Below, piece after piece: positions 41,114 to 51,119 of a stretch of DNA of 64,000 bases; the stretch's first letter is position 1; each line of letters starts with the position of its first letter. The DNA comes from an uncultured Oscillospiraceae bacterium (GTDB lineage: Bacteria > Bacillota > Clostridia > Oscillospirales > Oscillospiraceae): positions 21,991 through 85,990 of the forward strand of contig CATKZW010000007.1 in the NCBI GenBank assembly GCA_949841465.1, written 5' to 3'. The translations under genes and the position numbers were made by a program. The notes under the pieces were generated by a model, which was given only the letters and a program-made list of their open reading frames with translations, was not told the origin of the DNA and did not search any database.

Positions 41114-41564
41114 CGCTCAACTCCTTTTTCAGCATGTCCCGGGCCCGAGACATGCGCGTCTGCACCGCTGTGCGTGAGATGCGCAGGATGTCTCCGATCT
41201 CCCCCTGGCCGTAGCCCTCCCAGTAGTAGAGATGGATCACCGCCCGGTATTTGGGCGGCAGGGCCATCACCGCGTCCCATACCTCCCGGTCGGTGTCGTC
41301 CCGGAAGGGGAGGGATTCCTCCAGCTCTCCCACGTTCTTCTGCCAGAAGGACCGCAGCTGGCTTTTGCACAGGTTGGCGGCGCAGGTGAGCAGCCACGCC
41401 TTTTCCTTCCCGGGCAGCAGGGCGGTTTTGCCCTCCGCCAGCTTGAGAAACACGCTCTGGCAAACGTCCTCCGCGTCGGCGCGGCTGCCCAGGTAGCTGT
41501 ACGCCAGTCGGAACACGTCGTCGCCGTATTGGCGGAACAGGTCCGCCAATTGTTCGGTGTCCAT
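41067..41564 (-). CDS. ECF-type RNA polymerase sigma factor
   Basis: A 165-residue sigma-70 family protein. Region 2 spans about residues 7-70 (LFRQYGDDVFRLAYSYLGSRADAEDVCQSVFLKL) and region 4 about 105-155 (ALPPKYRAVIHLYYWEGYGQGEIGDILRISRTAVQTRMSRARDML). It lacks regions 1 and 3, as in ECF factors. It is co-transcribed with the overlapping membrane anti-sigma gene. No target promoters could be assigned. Confidence 0.93.
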   Translation of the reverse strand: MDTEQLADLFRQYGDDVFRLAYSYLGSRADAEDVCQSVFLKLAEGKTALLPGKEKAWLLTCAANLCKSQLRSFWQKNVGELEESLPFRDDTDREVWDAVMALPPKYRAVIHLYYWEGYGQGEIGDILRISRTAVQTRMSRARDMLKKELSDDVRLSANDGAGHAQ

Positions 41565-41668
41565 TGCGGTCGCCCCCTTTTTCCATGTCGTTCTTGTTTG
41601 TGGCCACGTCTATAAAACGATTGAGGAGGCCCGATTATCACACGGCCCCGGAAAATTTTCGAAAAAAG

Positions 41669-41700
41669 GGCGGCTGGCCGGAACATCCCGGCCAGCCGCC
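41669..41700 (-). terminator. terminator of the lipid kinase gene
   Basis: GGCGGCTGGCCGG (41669-41681) and CCGGCCAGCCGCC (41688-41700) form a perfect 13-bp stem; on the minus strand it is followed by CCTTTTTTC. Confidence 0.88.
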
Positions 41701-41749
41701 TTGCTAAAAATAATATATCCGCTTTCGCTGCCGGGCGAAAGCCTGCCGT

Positions 41750-42658
41750 CTATTGCCGCATCCCGCCGGTGGCCATCGTCAGAGCCCGAGAGAGACACTT
41801 CACTTGGGTAACCTCCTGCTCACCGCCGAACTCGCCGTCCACCGTCCAGGCCACGGGCACGTCGCAGGTAAACGTAATGTCGCTGGCAGAGAAGCCCGCC
41901 ACCGCGCCGCCCTCCTCCAGCTCCAGCGTGGTGAGAGCGGTGAGGATGGACTGCCAGTCCTTGCCGTTCTTGGGCTGACGGATCAAAATCACCTCAAACC
42001 GCCCGTCATCCAGCAGCACCTTATCCCGCGGCAGGTTCACCAGACCGCCCACCGACACGGTGTTGCCCACCATGCCATAGATGAAGTCCCCCTCCACCTC
42101 GTGACCCTCGGCGGTGGTCACCTTCATGTGATAGCTGGGAATGTTGGTCAGCTTGCCCGCCCCCTCCAGCACATAGGCAAAATGCCCCAGAAGATTCTTG
42201 CTCACCTGAGGCGTGGAATAGGACACATCGGTGAACAGCCCAAAGGCGGCCACATAGGTGAACAGCCGCCCCTGAGCCTCCCCCACGTCGATGGCACGGG
42301 GAACGCCCTCCCCGGCCACCTCCGCCAGCTCCGGCAGGGTCTTGGGCAGCTCCAGAGTGCGGGAAAAATCGTTGGTGGTCCCCGCTGGGATGTATCCCAG
42401 GATGGGCCGCTTTTCCGGCGGCAGGGCCAGCACCCCCTGGACCGTCTCGTTCAGGGTGCCGTCGCCGCCGCAGCACACCACCCGGTCGTAGTCCGGCCCC
42501 TGGTCCCGGGCGGCGGCGGTGGCGTCGCCCCGCTCCTGGGTGGGATGCACGGTGATCTCGTAGCCCTGGCGGGCGAACACCTCCAGCACGTCGGACAGGT
42601 TGATCTTGGCCGTCTTTCGGCCGGCGGCGGGGTTGTAGATGTACAAAAGCTTTTTCAT
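41750..42658 (-). CDS. diacylglycerol kinase-family lipid kinase (DagK/YegS type)
   Basis: A 302-residue kinase. The N-terminal nucleotide domain has KKLLYIYNPAAGRKTAK and the signature CCGGDGTLNETVQGVL (about residues 60-75). LGYIPAGTTNDFSRTLELP is the family GTxNDFAR-like motif. The C-terminal beta-sandwich includes DDGRFEVILIR. In Gram-positive bacteria DgkB recycles diacylglycerol from lipoteichoic acid synthesis into phosphatidic acid, the likely role here. It has its own terminator. Confidence 0.93.
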   Translation of the reverse strand: MKKLLYIYNPAAGRKTAKINLSDVLEVFARQGYEITVHPTQERGDATAAARDQGPDYDRVVCCGGDGTLNETVQGVLALPPEKRPILGYIPAGTTNDFSRTLELPKTLPELAEVAGEGVPRAIDVGEAQGRLFTYVAAFGLFTDVSYSTPQVSKNLLGHFAYVLEGAGKLTNIPSYHMKVTTAEGHEVEGDFIYGMVGNTVSVGGLVNLPRDKVLLDDGRFEVILIRQPKNGKDWQSILTALTTLELEEGGAVAGFSASDITFTCDVPVAWTVDGEFGGEQEVTQVKCLSRALTMATGGMRQ

Positions 42659-42800
42659 GACGGATCACTCCACAAAACGTCTTTCGGCTCCAGAGTTTTC
42701 CAGAGACCTGCGGTTCTTGATATTAAAAAATATTATAGCCAAAACCTTCCTGAAATACAATGAACAATCTGTAAAACCCTGCCCTTGCCAGGGAAGAGCC

Positions 42801-42828
42801 TTGACGTTATAATAACATTGTCTATTTA
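42801..42828 (+). promoter_or_regulatory. promoter of azlCD
   Basis: TTGACG (42801-42806) and TATTTA (42823-42828) are 16 bases apart, 37 bases before the azlC start. Confidence 0.55.
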
Positions 42829-42865
42829 ACGATTTAGCGCGTTTTTTCACAAGGATGTGACGCCA

Positions 42866-43585
42866 ATGAACCGAAAATCCCTGGCCGCCGCCTTCCCCCA
42901 CACCGTGCCGGTGCTCATGGGCTACCTGTCCATCGGCATTGTATTCGGCTGGATGCTGTCGGCGGCGGGTTTCCACCCCGTCTGGTCCGCCGTCATGTCG
43001 GTGACTATCTACGCCGGCAGCGGTCAGTACCTGGGGGTGCAGCTGCTGGCCATCGCCGCCCCGCTGGCGGACGCCGCCTTCCTCACCCTCATCCTCAACT
43101 TCCGGCACCTGGTATACGGCCTGTCCATGCTGGAGAAGTTCCAGGGCATGGGCTGGAGGAAGCTGTACATGATCTTCTCCCTCACCGACGAGACCTATGC
43201 CCTGCTGGCCGGGGTGCAGGTCCCGGAAGGCGTGAATGAAAAGGATTTCTATTTTTCCATCGCCCTGCTGGACCACTTATATTGGATCGCCGGCTCCATC
43301 ATCGGCGCGGTGGCGGGGGCGCTCATCACCATCAACACGGAGGGCATCGACTTTGCCATGACGGCGCTGTTCCTGGTCATCGCGGTGGAGCAGTGGCAGT
43401 CCAGCGAGCGCCACGCGCCGGTGTTTCTGGGAGCGGCGGGGACGCTGGCCTGCCTGCTGATCTTCGGCCCGGACAACGGGCGGTTCCTCATCCCCGCGCT
43501 GGCTATCCTGGTGACGGGGCTGCTGCTGATGCGGCCAAGGCTGGAGGGGCCCATACCCCTGCCGAAGGGGGGTGCGGCGCAGTGA
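42866..43585 (+). CDS. azlC: AzlC-family branched-chain amino acid exporter subunit
   Basis: A 239-residue membrane protein with about seven helices. The AzlC pattern is clear: TVPVLMGYLSIGIVFGWML, then FLTLILNFRHLVYGLSML (the conserved NxRH element) and FSLTDETYALL. AzlC and AzlD together export branched-chain amino acids and analogues such as azaleucine. ATG 42866 has AAGGA ten bases upstream; an in-frame GTG at 42857 is too close to that site. The stop overlaps azlD. Confidence 0.94.
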   Translation: MNRKSLAAAFPHTVPVLMGYLSIGIVFGWMLSAAGFHPVWSAVMSVTIYAGSGQYLGVQLLAIAAPLADAAFLTLILNFRHLVYGLSMLEKFQGMGWRKLYMIFSLTDETYALLAGVQVPEGVNEKDFYFSIALLDHLYWIAGSIIGAVAGALITINTEGIDFAMTALFLVIAVEQWQSSERHAPVFLGAAGTLACLLIFGPDNGRFLIPALAILVTGLLLMRPRLEGPIPLPKGGAAQ

Positions 43586-43908
43586 CTGTCCTTCAAATCG
43601 CCGCCCTGGTGGCGGTGATGGCCGTGGTGACGTTCCTCACCCGGGCGCTGCCCTTCCTGCTGTTTGGGCGGGGCGGTGAGCACCCCAAGGTGGTGCTCTA
43701 TCTGGGCCGGTTCCTGCCCCCGGCGGTTATCGCCATGCTCATTGTCTACTGCTACCGCAGCACCAGCTTCGGTGCCCCCAGCGGCTGGGCCCCCGGCCTG
43801 ATTGCCGGATTGGCGGTCGTTGAGCTCCACGTCTGGAAGAAAAACAACATGCTGTCCATCGTGGGGGGTACAATTCTTTACATGGTGCTGGTGCAGGCAG
43901 TATTTTAA
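43582..43908 (+). CDS. azlD: AzlD-family branched-chain amino acid exporter subunit
   Basis: A 108-residue protein with four helices. VTFLTRALPFLLF near residue 16 is the family signature, followed by YLGRFLPPAVIAMLIVYCY. It starts at GTG 43582 inside the azlC stop (GTGA overlap), so both are made in step. It is the small partner of AzlC. A terminator follows 22 bases after the stop. Confidence 0.94.
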   Translation: MTVLQIAALVAVMAVVTFLTRALPFLLFGRGGEHPKVVLYLGRFLPPAVIAMLIVYCYRSTSFGAPSGWAPGLIAGLAVVELHVWKKNNMLSIVGGTILYMVLVQAVF

Positions 43909-43929
43909 AATGCCCTCTTACCGAATGCA

Positions 43930-43957
43930 AAACCCCCGCCCTGTTGGGCGGGGGTTT
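43930..43957. terminator. bidirectional terminator between azlD and tuf
   Basis: AAACCCCCGCCC and GGGCGGGGGTTT form a 12-bp stem around TGTT, followed by TT; A- and T-runs on either side suit both convergent operons. Confidence 0.88.
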
Positions 43958-43978
43958 TTGATTGCAATCGGGTGCAGA

Positions 43979-45181
<1,203 letters not shown>

Positions 45182-45289
45182 TTTGAGTTTTCCTCCTTGT
45201 ACTTGTCAAATAAAATAAGTTGCGGGAATAGGTTGATGGGCCTATTTTATCCTATAGCGGCAGAAATTGCAACTGTGTTTTTGCGAAAA

Positions 45290-47398
45290 TCACAAGTCTT
45301 CCTTCCGCCCGCGCTGAGCGATAATCTTTTCCGCGATGTTCTTGGGGATCTCCACGTAGCTGTGGGGCTCCATGGTGTACTGGCCGCGGCCCTGGGTGCG
45401 GGAGCGCAGGTCAGTGGCGTAGCCGAACATCTCGGACAGGGGCACCAGAGCGTCGATCTGCTGGGCGCCGGGCCGGGCCTCCTGACCCAGGATCTGGCCG
45501 CGGCGGGAGGTCAAATCGCCGATGACGTTGCCCAGGTAGTCCTCGGGGGCGATGACGGACACCTTCATGATGGGCTCCAGCAGGCAGGCCCCGGCCTTGC
45601 GGCAGGCCTCCTTGAAGGCCATGGAGCCGGCAATCTTGAACGCCATCTCGGAGGAGTCCACCTCGTGGTAGGAGCCGAAGGTCAGGTGGACCTTCACATC
45701 CACCACCGGGTAGCCGGCCATGACGCCGGCCTGCATGGCCCCCTGGATGCCGGCGTCCACCGCCGGGATAAACTCCTTGGGGATGACGCCGCCGGTGATC
45801 TCGTTGAGGAACTCATAGCCCTTGCCGGGCTCGTTGGGCTCCACGGTGATGATCACGTGGCCGTACTGGCCCTTACCGCCGGACTGGCGGGCATACTTGG
45901 TGTCCTGCTTGACGGTCTGCTTGATGGTCTCCTTGTAGGCCACCTGGGGCGCGCCCACGTTGGCCTCCACCTTGTACTCGCGGAGCAGACGGTCCACGAT
46001 AATCTCCAGATGGAGCTCGCCCATGCCGGCGATGATGGTCTGGCCGGTCTCCTCGTCGGTGTAGGTCTTAAAGGTGGGGTCCTCCTCGGCCAGCTTCATC
46101 AGGGCGATGCCCATCTTCTCCTGGCCGGCCTTGGTCTTGGGCTCAATGGCCACGCGGATGACGGGCTCGGGGAATTCCATGGACTCCAGAATCACCGGGT
46201 GCTTCTCGTCGCACAGGGTGTCGCCGGTGGTGGAGTTCTTCAGGCCGATAACGGCGGCGATGTCGCCGGAGTACACGGTCTCAATGTCCTCCCGGTGGTT
46301 GGCGTGCATCTGGAGGATGCGGCCGATGCGCTCCTTCTGCTTCTTGGTGGAGTTGAGCACCTGGGTGCCGGTGTTCAGCGTGCCGGAATAGACACGGATG
46401 AAGGACAGCCGGCCCACAAAGGGATCGGTGGCGATTTTAAACGCCAGAGCGGAGAAGGGCTCCTCATCGGAGGACGGACGCTCCTCTTCCTCTTCGGTGT
46501 CGGGGTTGACGCCCTTGATGGGGGGAATGTCGGTGGGGGCGGGCATATAGTCCACAATCGCGTCCAGCAGCTTCTGCACGCCCTTGTTCTTGTAGGACGT
46601 GCCGCAAACCACGGGGACCATCAGGTTGTCGATAGTGCCGCGGCGGATGGCCCGGCGGAGCAGCTCCTGAGGGATGGGCTTCTCTTCCAGCGCCAGCTCC
46701 ATGATCTCCTCGTCGATGTCGGCGCAGGCGTCCACCAGCTTGGTGCGGTACTCCTGAGCCAGCTCCATCATGTCGGCGGGAATCTCCTCCACGCGCATGT
46801 CCTTGCCCATCTCGTCGTAGTAGATGTCGGCGTCCATCTCCACCAAGTCGATGATGCCCTTGAAGGTCTCCTCTTTGCCGATGGGGAGCTGGATAGGCAC
46901 GGCGTTGGCCTTGAGCCGGTCGTGGATCATGTTGAGCACGTTGTAGAAGTCGGCGCCCATGATGTCCATCTTGTTGACGTAAATCATGCGGGGGACCCTG
47001 TAGTGGTCCGCCTGACGCCAGACGGTCTCGGACTGGGGCTCCACGCCGCCCTTGGCGCACATGACGGTGACAGAGCCGTCCAGCACGCGCAGGGAGCGCT
47101 CCACCTCCACGGTGAAGTCCACGTGGCCCGGGGTGTCGATGATGTTGATCCGGGTCTGGGGGAACTGGTCCTTAGTGCCCTTCCAGTAGCAGGTGGTGGC
47201 GGCGGAGGTGATGGTGATGCCGCGCTCCTGCTCCTGGGCCATCCAGTCCATGGTGGCGGTGCCGTCATGGGTCTCACCGATCTTGTAGTTCACGCCGGTG
47301 TAGAACAGGATGCGCTCGGTAGTGGTGGTCTTACCCGCGTCGATGTGGGCCATGATGCCGATGTTGCGGGTATTTTCCAGAGTTACTTTTCTTGCCAT
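45290..47398 (-). CDS. fusA: elongation factor G
   Basis: A 702-residue translocation GTPase. [20 protein letters not shown] is followed by [15 protein letters not shown] (G1), switch II in [17 protein letters not shown] and NKMD (G4). All five domains are present; domain IV carries [15 protein letters not shown]. Typical length. It lies between rpsG (23-base gap) and tuf in the usual Firmicutes order. Confidence 0.99.
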   Translation of the reverse strand: MARKVTLENTRNIGIMAHIDAGKTTTTERILFYTGVNYKIGETHDGTATMDWMAQEQERGITITSAATTCYWKGTKDQFPQTRINIIDTPGHVDFTVEVERSLRVLDGSVTVMCAKGGVEPQSETVWRQADHYRVPRMIYVNKMDIMGADFYNVLNMIHDRLKANAVPIQLPIGKEETFKGIIDLVEMDADIYYDEMGKDMRVEEIPADMMELAQEYRTKLVDACADIDEEIMELALEEKPIPQELLRRAIRRGTIDNLMVPVVCGTSYKNKGVQKLLDAIVDYMPAPTDIPPIKGVNPDTEEEEERPSSDEEPFSALAFKIATDPFVGRLSFIRVYSGTLNTGTQVLNSTKKQKERIGRILQMHANHREDIETVYSGDIAAVIGLKNSTTGDTLCDEKHPVILESMEFPEPVIRVAIEPKTKAGQEKMGIALMKLAEEDPTFKTYTDEETGQTIIAGMGELHLEIIVDRLLREYKVEANVGAPQVAYKETIKQTVKQDTKYARQSGGKGQYGHVIITVEPNEPGKGYEFLNEITGGVIPKEFIPAVDAGIQGAMQAGVMAGYPVVDVKVHLTFGSYHEVDSSEMAFKIAGSMAFKEACRKAGACLLEPIMKVSVIAPEDYLGNVIGDLTSRRGQILGQEARPGAQQIDALVPLSEMFGYATDLRSRTQGRGQYTMEPHSYVEIPKNIAEKIIAQRGRKEDL

Positions 47399-47421
47399 AT
47401 TGGTTCAGTTTGCCTCCGTCC

Positions 47422-47892
47422 TTACCAGCGGTAGTGGGCGAACGCCTTGTTGGCCTCGGCCATCTTGTGGGTGTCCTCGCGCTTCTTCACGGCGGAACCC
47501 GTGTTGTTGGCGGCATCCATAATCTCGCCGGCCAGGCGCTCCTTCATGGTCTTCTCGCCGCGGTTGCGGGAGTAGTTGGTCAGCCAGCGCAGACCCAGGG
47601 TCTGACGGCGCTCGGGCCGGACCTCCATGGGGACCTGATAGGTGGAGCCGCCCACACGGCGGGACTTGGTCTCCAGGGAAGGCATGATGTTTTCAATTGC
47701 GGTGTTAAAGACCTCGAGCGGCTCTTTGCCGGTCTTATCCTTGATGATGTCAAAGGCACCGTAGACGACCTTCTGGGCTACGCCCTTCTTGCCGTCCAGC
47801 ATGATGCTGTTGACGAGCTTAGTGACTAAGACGGAATTATACAGCGGGTCGGGCAGGATCTCCCGCTTGGGTACGTTTCCTCTTCTGGGCAC
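47422..47892 (-). CDS. rpsG: 30S ribosomal protein S7
   Basis: A 156-residue primary 16S rRNA-binding protein of the small-subunit head. [20 protein letters not shown] and [24 protein letters not shown] are characteristic, and the protein ends [20 protein letters not shown] precedes the ATG. It is separated from rpsL by an unusually long gap of 194 bases. Confidence 0.99.
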   Translation of the reverse strand: MPRRGNVPKREILPDPLYNSVLVTKLVNSIMLDGKKGVAQKVVYGAFDIIKDKTGKEPLEVFNTAIENIMPSLETKSRRVGGSTYQVPMEVRPERRQTLGLRWLTNYSRNRGEKTMKERLAGEIMDAANNTGSAVKKREDTHKMAEANKAFAHYRW

Positions 47893-48086
47893 TTCGCTTC
47901 CCTCCTTCTATATCGAATTAGAATTCATAGGTACTCGAAGTTTTTCAAGCCGAATCGTCTGAAGCGGCTCAAAAACGTCTCCGTACAATGCCTGTCCGAG
48001 GTTTCCCCATATTATATGGAATAAACGCTCGGCAAGGCTTTCAGCCCTGCGCGTGTGCGCAAAACTCGTTGTGGGCGAAGAAGCGA
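47893..48086 (-). other. long rpsL-rpsG spacer
   Basis: No gene was seen. On the minus strand the spacer holds TATAAT within the palindrome CCATATAATATGG (48007-48019), with only a weak -35 upstream. An internal promoter or an S7-binding autoregulatory RNA, as in E. coli where the same spacer binds S7, is possible. Confidence 0.4.
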
Positions 48087-48509
48087 TCACTTCTTCTTGG
48101 CCTTGGGCCGCTTGGCGCCATACTTGGAGCGGGCCTGCATACGGCCATTGACGCCCTGGGTGTCCAGCGTGCCGCGGATGATGTGGTAACGAACGCCGGG
48201 CAGGTCCTTGACACGGCCGCCGCGGATCATGACCACGGAGTGCTCCTGCAGGTTGTGGCCCACGCCGGGGATATAGGCGGTGACCTCGTAGCCGTTGGTC
48301 AGGCGCACACGGGCGATCTTACGCAGAGCGGAGTTCGGCTTCTTCGGGGTGGAAGTACGAACGGCGGTGCACACGCCCCGCTTCTGGGGAGAGGGCAGGT
48401 CGGTCTCCTTGTTCTTCAGGGTGTTCAGACCGTGCTGCATGGCGGGAGAGTTGGACTTGTAGGTGCTCTTCTCGCGGCCCTTGCGGACCAGTTGGTTAAA
48501 AGTAGGCAT
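48087..48509 (-). CDS. rpsL: 30S ribosomal protein S12
   Basis: A 140-residue decoding-centre protein. [20 protein letters not shown] starts it; [19 protein letters not shown] and [26 protein letters not shown] carry the two lysines whose changes cause streptomycin resistance, both in wild-type form. It ends in a basic tail (AKRPKAKKK). AGGAGG precedes the ATG. Confidence 0.99.
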   Translation of the reverse strand: MPTFNQLVRKGREKSTYKSNSPAMQHGLNTLKNKETDLPSPQKRGVCTAVRTSTPKKPNSALRKIARVRLTNGYEVTAYIPGVGHNLQEHSVVMIRGGRVKDLPGVRYHIIRGTLDTQGVNGRMQARSKYGAKRPKAKKK

Positions 48510-48590
48510 GATTTTCCTCCTTTCACAGATATATATTTTAACGAATCCTCCGGAGATTATTCGCTAAAATCGGAAAAAAATGGAGGGCTC

Positions 48591-48830
48591 TCAGACGGCG
48601 GCGGCCACGGCTGCCCCCACGGCGATGCCGCAGGCGCGTCCCAGAGCCTTCATAGACTCGGTCCAGGTCACGTCCACGCCCTGCTCACCCGCCTGACGCT
48701 CCAGGGGCTGGGTGAGCTGGGGGTCGGCGTCCCGGGCCAGATAGAGCCGCTTTGCCTGGCCGTTTGCCAGCGCCCGGCGGACCTGCTTGACGCCCACGAC
48801 CTTGTCGGTGTGTTCCAGTTCCTTCAGCAT
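48591..48830 (-). CDS. ybxF: L7Ae-family ribosomal protein (YbxF-like)
   Basis: A 79-residue K-turn RNA-binding protein of the L7Ae/L30e/Gadd45 family, first gene of the str operon as in Bacillus. DKVVGVKQVRRALANGQAKRLYLARDAD matches the family core, followed by the GVDVTWTESMKALGRACGI strand-helix. Slightly shorter than Bacillus YbxF, with an Ala/Val-rich tail (GIAVGAAVAAAV). It binds K-turns in ribosomal or riboswitch RNA. Confidence 0.9.
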   Translation of the reverse strand: MLKELEHTDKVVGVKQVRRALANGQAKRLYLARDADPQLTQPLERQAGEQGVDVTWTESMKALGRACGIAVGAAVAAAV

Positions 48831-48963
48831 CAGGCAGCCCCCCTTCGTATATCAACGCAATTTGGAATTATAACACACCGGCAACAGTTCGTCAAGGTCA
48901 TTCCAGACTTTTTCCCACCTTTTTTCCGGGCTGAACGGCCATTTCTTTGTCGAATCCGTCAAA

Positions 48964-48988
48964 AAGCCCCGCCCAGCGGGCGGGGCTT
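48964..48988 (-). terminator. terminator of the PTS IIC-like gene
   Basis: AAGCCCCGCCC (48964-48974) and GGGCGGGGCTT (48978-48988) form an 11-bp stem; on the minus strand it is followed by TTTGACG. Confidence 0.85.
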
Positions 48989-48995
48989 CCAAATT

Positions 48996-50093
48996 TTACT
49001 CCAGCGTCAGGTCGCCTTCCTTGATCCAGCCCATCTTCCGGAACAGGATGCCGAAGGCCCAGCACAGCACCGCCGGGAGGACAAAGGAGATCAGGATCAG
49101 CCCGAGCCAGTCCAGGGCCTCCGGGGTGATGGCCGCCGCGCCGTTGGCCAGGGCCTTCTCGCTGGGGGACAGCCAGCCCGTCCACACGCCGATCTGGCCC
49201 ACCAGGCCGCAGGTGCCCATGCCGGAGGACACCGGGGGGCCGTTCATCTCCAGGTGGAACACGCAGGTGGCGATGGGTCCGGTGATGGCGGAGGTCAAAA
49301 TGGCGGGCAGCCAGATCTTCGGGTTCTTCACGATGTTGCCCATCTGGAGCATGGAGGTGCCCAGCCCCTGGCTCACCAGTCCGCCCCAGCGGTTCTCCTT
49401 AAAGGACAGCACCGCGAAGCCCACCATGTTGGCGCAGCAGCCCGCCACCGCCGCGCCTCCCGCCAGCCCGGTCAGGCCAAAGGCGGCGCAGATGGCGGCG
49501 GAGGAGATGGGCAGGGTCAGCGCCATGCCGATGACCACGCTGACCACGATGCCCATGAAGAAGGGCTGCAGGTCGGTGGCCCACATGATGATATTGCCCA
49601 CGGCGGTGGCGGCGGTGCCGATGGCTGGGGCGATGAGGGCGGACAGTCCCACCCCCGCCAAAATCGTCACCAGCGGGGTGACAAGGATATCCACCCTCGT
49701 CTCCTTGGAGACGGCCTTGCCGAACTCGGCGGCGATGATGGCGATGAACAGCACCGCCAGCGGGCCCCCCGCCCCCGGATCGCCGGAGAGGGTGGTGCTG
49801 CCCAGGGCGTTGGCGGCGTAGCCCACCGCGGCCAGGGAGAACAGCACCAGCGGGGGCGCTTTCAGCGCGTAGCCGATGGCCACGGCCATGGCCGCGCCGC
49901 TCATGGCCGAGGCGTAGACGCCCACGTCCACCAGGAACGCCAGCCCCGTCTGCTCCCCCAGGGTCTTGACGATGGTGCCGATGAGCAGGGAGCAGAACAG
50001 GCCCTGGGCCATGGCCCCCAACGCGTCGATGCCGTAGCGCCTGCCGGAGATGACGATGTCCTTGCGTTTCAGAAATGCTTTGATGGCTTCCAT
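48996..50093 (-). CDS. PTS IIC-like membrane transporter (PF13303 type)
   Basis: A 365-residue protein with about nine to ten helices, resembling the PTS_EIIC_2 family: FLKRKDIVISGRRYGIDALGAMAQGLFCSLLIGTI at the N terminus, then IIMWATDLQPFFMGIVVSVVIGMALTLPISSAAICAA and a long FHLEMNGPPVSSGMGTCGLVGQIGVW. No IIA, IIB or HPr gene is nearby, so it may work without phosphotransfer. ATG 50093 is preceded by AAGGTGAGG. Its promoter overlaps a 40-bp palindrome that shares an 11-base core with the niaR promoter, which suggests NiaR control and perhaps niacin-related transport. Confidence 0.8.
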   Translation of the reverse strand: MEAIKAFLKRKDIVISGRRYGIDALGAMAQGLFCSLLIGTIVKTLGEQTGLAFLVDVGVYASAMSGAAMAVAIGYALKAPPLVLFSLAAVGYAANALGSTTLSGDPGAGGPLAVLFIAIIAAEFGKAVSKETRVDILVTPLVTILAGVGLSALIAPAIGTAATAVGNIIMWATDLQPFFMGIVVSVVIGMALTLPISSAAICAAFGLTGLAGGAAVAGCCANMVGFAVLSFKENRWGGLVSQGLGTSMLQMGNIVKNPKIWLPAILTSAITGPIATCVFHLEMNGPPVSSGMGTCGLVGQIGVWTGWLSPSEKALANGAAAITPEALDWLGLILISFVLPAVLCWAFGILFRKMGWIKEGDLTLE

Positions 50094-50115
50094 TTCCTCA
50101 CCTTCAACTCTCAAA

Positions 50116-50155
50116 AATAGTCCGCACAGGTGTCATGACACCTGTGCGGACTATT
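50116..50155 (-). promoter_or_regulatory. 40-bp perfect palindrome at the PTS IIC-like promoter
   Basis: Two 20-base halves (50116-50135 and 50136-50155) are exact reverse complements, with centre ACAGGTGTCATGACACCTGT. It begins inside the -10 and covers the transcription start. The core GTGTCATGACA (50130-50140) resembles GTGTCTTGACA at the niaR promoter. On the minus strand the RNA form would be followed by TTT, so it could also act as an attenuator. Confidence 0.7.
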
Positions 50156-50180
50156 ATACAGCCCGAGCGGAAAATGTCAA
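50153..50180 (-). promoter_or_regulatory. consensus sigma-A promoter of the PTS IIC-like gene
   Basis: On the minus strand TTGACA (50175-50180) and TATAAT (50153-50158), both full consensus, are 16 bases apart. The palindrome starts within the -10. Confidence 0.82.
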
Positions 50181-50198
50181 CCGTCTTTTTGTCCAAAA

Positions 50199-50894
50199 TC
50201 AGGTTTTTTGTTTTCCCTTTTGGTAGAGCACCACTGCCAGAGCGGCGCCGGCGATCATGGTGACCGCCCCAAGGATGATAAACACGTTGGCGACGCCCAG
50301 AAAGAAGCCCTCTATCCCGCCCAAGGGCGAGGAGGCGGGGGCAAGCCCCATCTCCTCCAAAAACGCCTGCTGCACCTCCGGCGGGGTGCCGGGAGAAAAC
50401 TGCACACTCCCCATGCCGCCGAGCCCGCCAAAGCCGCCCATGCCGTTTATCATGCTGGTGGACGCGGCGAACATGGCCCCGAATCCCCACCGGGCCAGCG
50501 CACCGATGATGGCAGTGCCCAGCCCGCCCAGGGCCACCCGCACCCCAAACAGCCAGCCGTAACGCCGGATGAGCCTGCCGATGAGCCCCACGCTTTTGTC
50601 AAAATTATTCTGGGCAGGGGTGCTGGGGACGGTGTACACCGGCGCCCCCGCCGAGGGCGGAGCCGCGCCCGCGGCGGGTTCCTCCCGCCCCGCGGGCTCC
50701 TCCCCGCTGAGCAGCTCGTCGGTGGTCACCCCAAAGGCCTTGGCCAGGGCCAGCAGCTTGTCCACCTCCGGCGTGGCGTCGCCCAGCTCCCACTTGCTCA
50801 CCGCCTGGCGGGAGACCCCCACCCGGGCGGCCAGCTCCTCCTGTGACAGCTTGGCCGCCTTGCGGTAATATAAAATTTTCTCGTTCAGCTTCAT
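50199..50894 (-). CDS. XRE-family regulator with C-terminal membrane region
   Basis: A 231-residue protein. Residues 1-65 are an XRE helix-turn-helix (KLNEKILYYRKAAKLSQEELAARVGVSRQAVSKWELGDATPEVDKLLALAKAFGVTTDELL read as overlapping motifs). A Pro/Ala-rich linker follows, then a Gly-rich segment with helices at about 112-150 and a strong membrane helix at about 200-225 (GVANVFIILGAVTMIAGAALAVVLY). Membrane-tied XRE regulators of this kind occur in Clostridia. ATG 50894 has GGAGG nine bases upstream. Inverted repeats lie just upstream of the gene. Confidence 0.85.
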   Translation of the reverse strand: MKLNEKILYYRKAAKLSQEELAARVGVSRQAVSKWELGDATPEVDKLLALAKAFGVTTDELLSGEEPAGREEPAAGAAPPSAGAPVYTVPSTPAQNNFDKSVGLIGRLIRRYGWLFGVRVALGGLGTAIIGALARWGFGAMFAASTSMINGMGGFGGLGGMGSVQFSPGTPPEVQQAFLEEMGLAPASSPLGGIEGFFLGVANVFIILGAVTMIAGAALAVVLYQKGKQKT

Positions 50895-50935
50895 CAAAAG
50901 CCACCTCCATTACAGCTCTCATAATAGCATCAAAT

Positions 50936-50988
50936 CCGGTTGCGGGCCACCATGGCGGGCTTGAAATTTCCGCAACCGGCGGTTGCGG
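50936..50988 (-). promoter_or_regulatory. three half-sites upstream of the XRE gene
   Basis: CCGGTTGCGG (50936-50945), CCGCAACCG (50970-50978) and CGGTTGCGG (50980-50988). The last two form a near-perfect dyad with one central base, and the first repeats a half-site 25 bases away. They precede the XRE start by 42-94 bases, a good place for an operator. Confidence 0.5.
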
Positions 50989-51033
50989 AGGCAAACGCAG
51001 GATACTTCGCGGCTCAGACGGCAGGCATGAAAA

Positions 51034-51057
51034 ACAGGGGGCCGATCAGCCCCCTGT
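51034..51057 (-). terminator. terminator of the two small membrane-protein genes
   Basis: ACAGGGGGC (51034-51042) and GCCCCCTGT (51049-51057) pair perfectly; on the minus strand TTTTTC follows. Confidence 0.8.
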
Positions 51058-51119
51058 CTCTTCGGTTTTTGAAGCCCTGCCCGGGTGCTTCCCGATCACG
51101 GCCCGGCGGATTTTTCCCG

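Noticed and set aside
47988..50120. A 710-codon plus-strand frame over rpsL and the PTS-like gene
   Set aside because: Antisense to conserved genes, with no ribosome site and low-complexity His/Gly/Gln composition.
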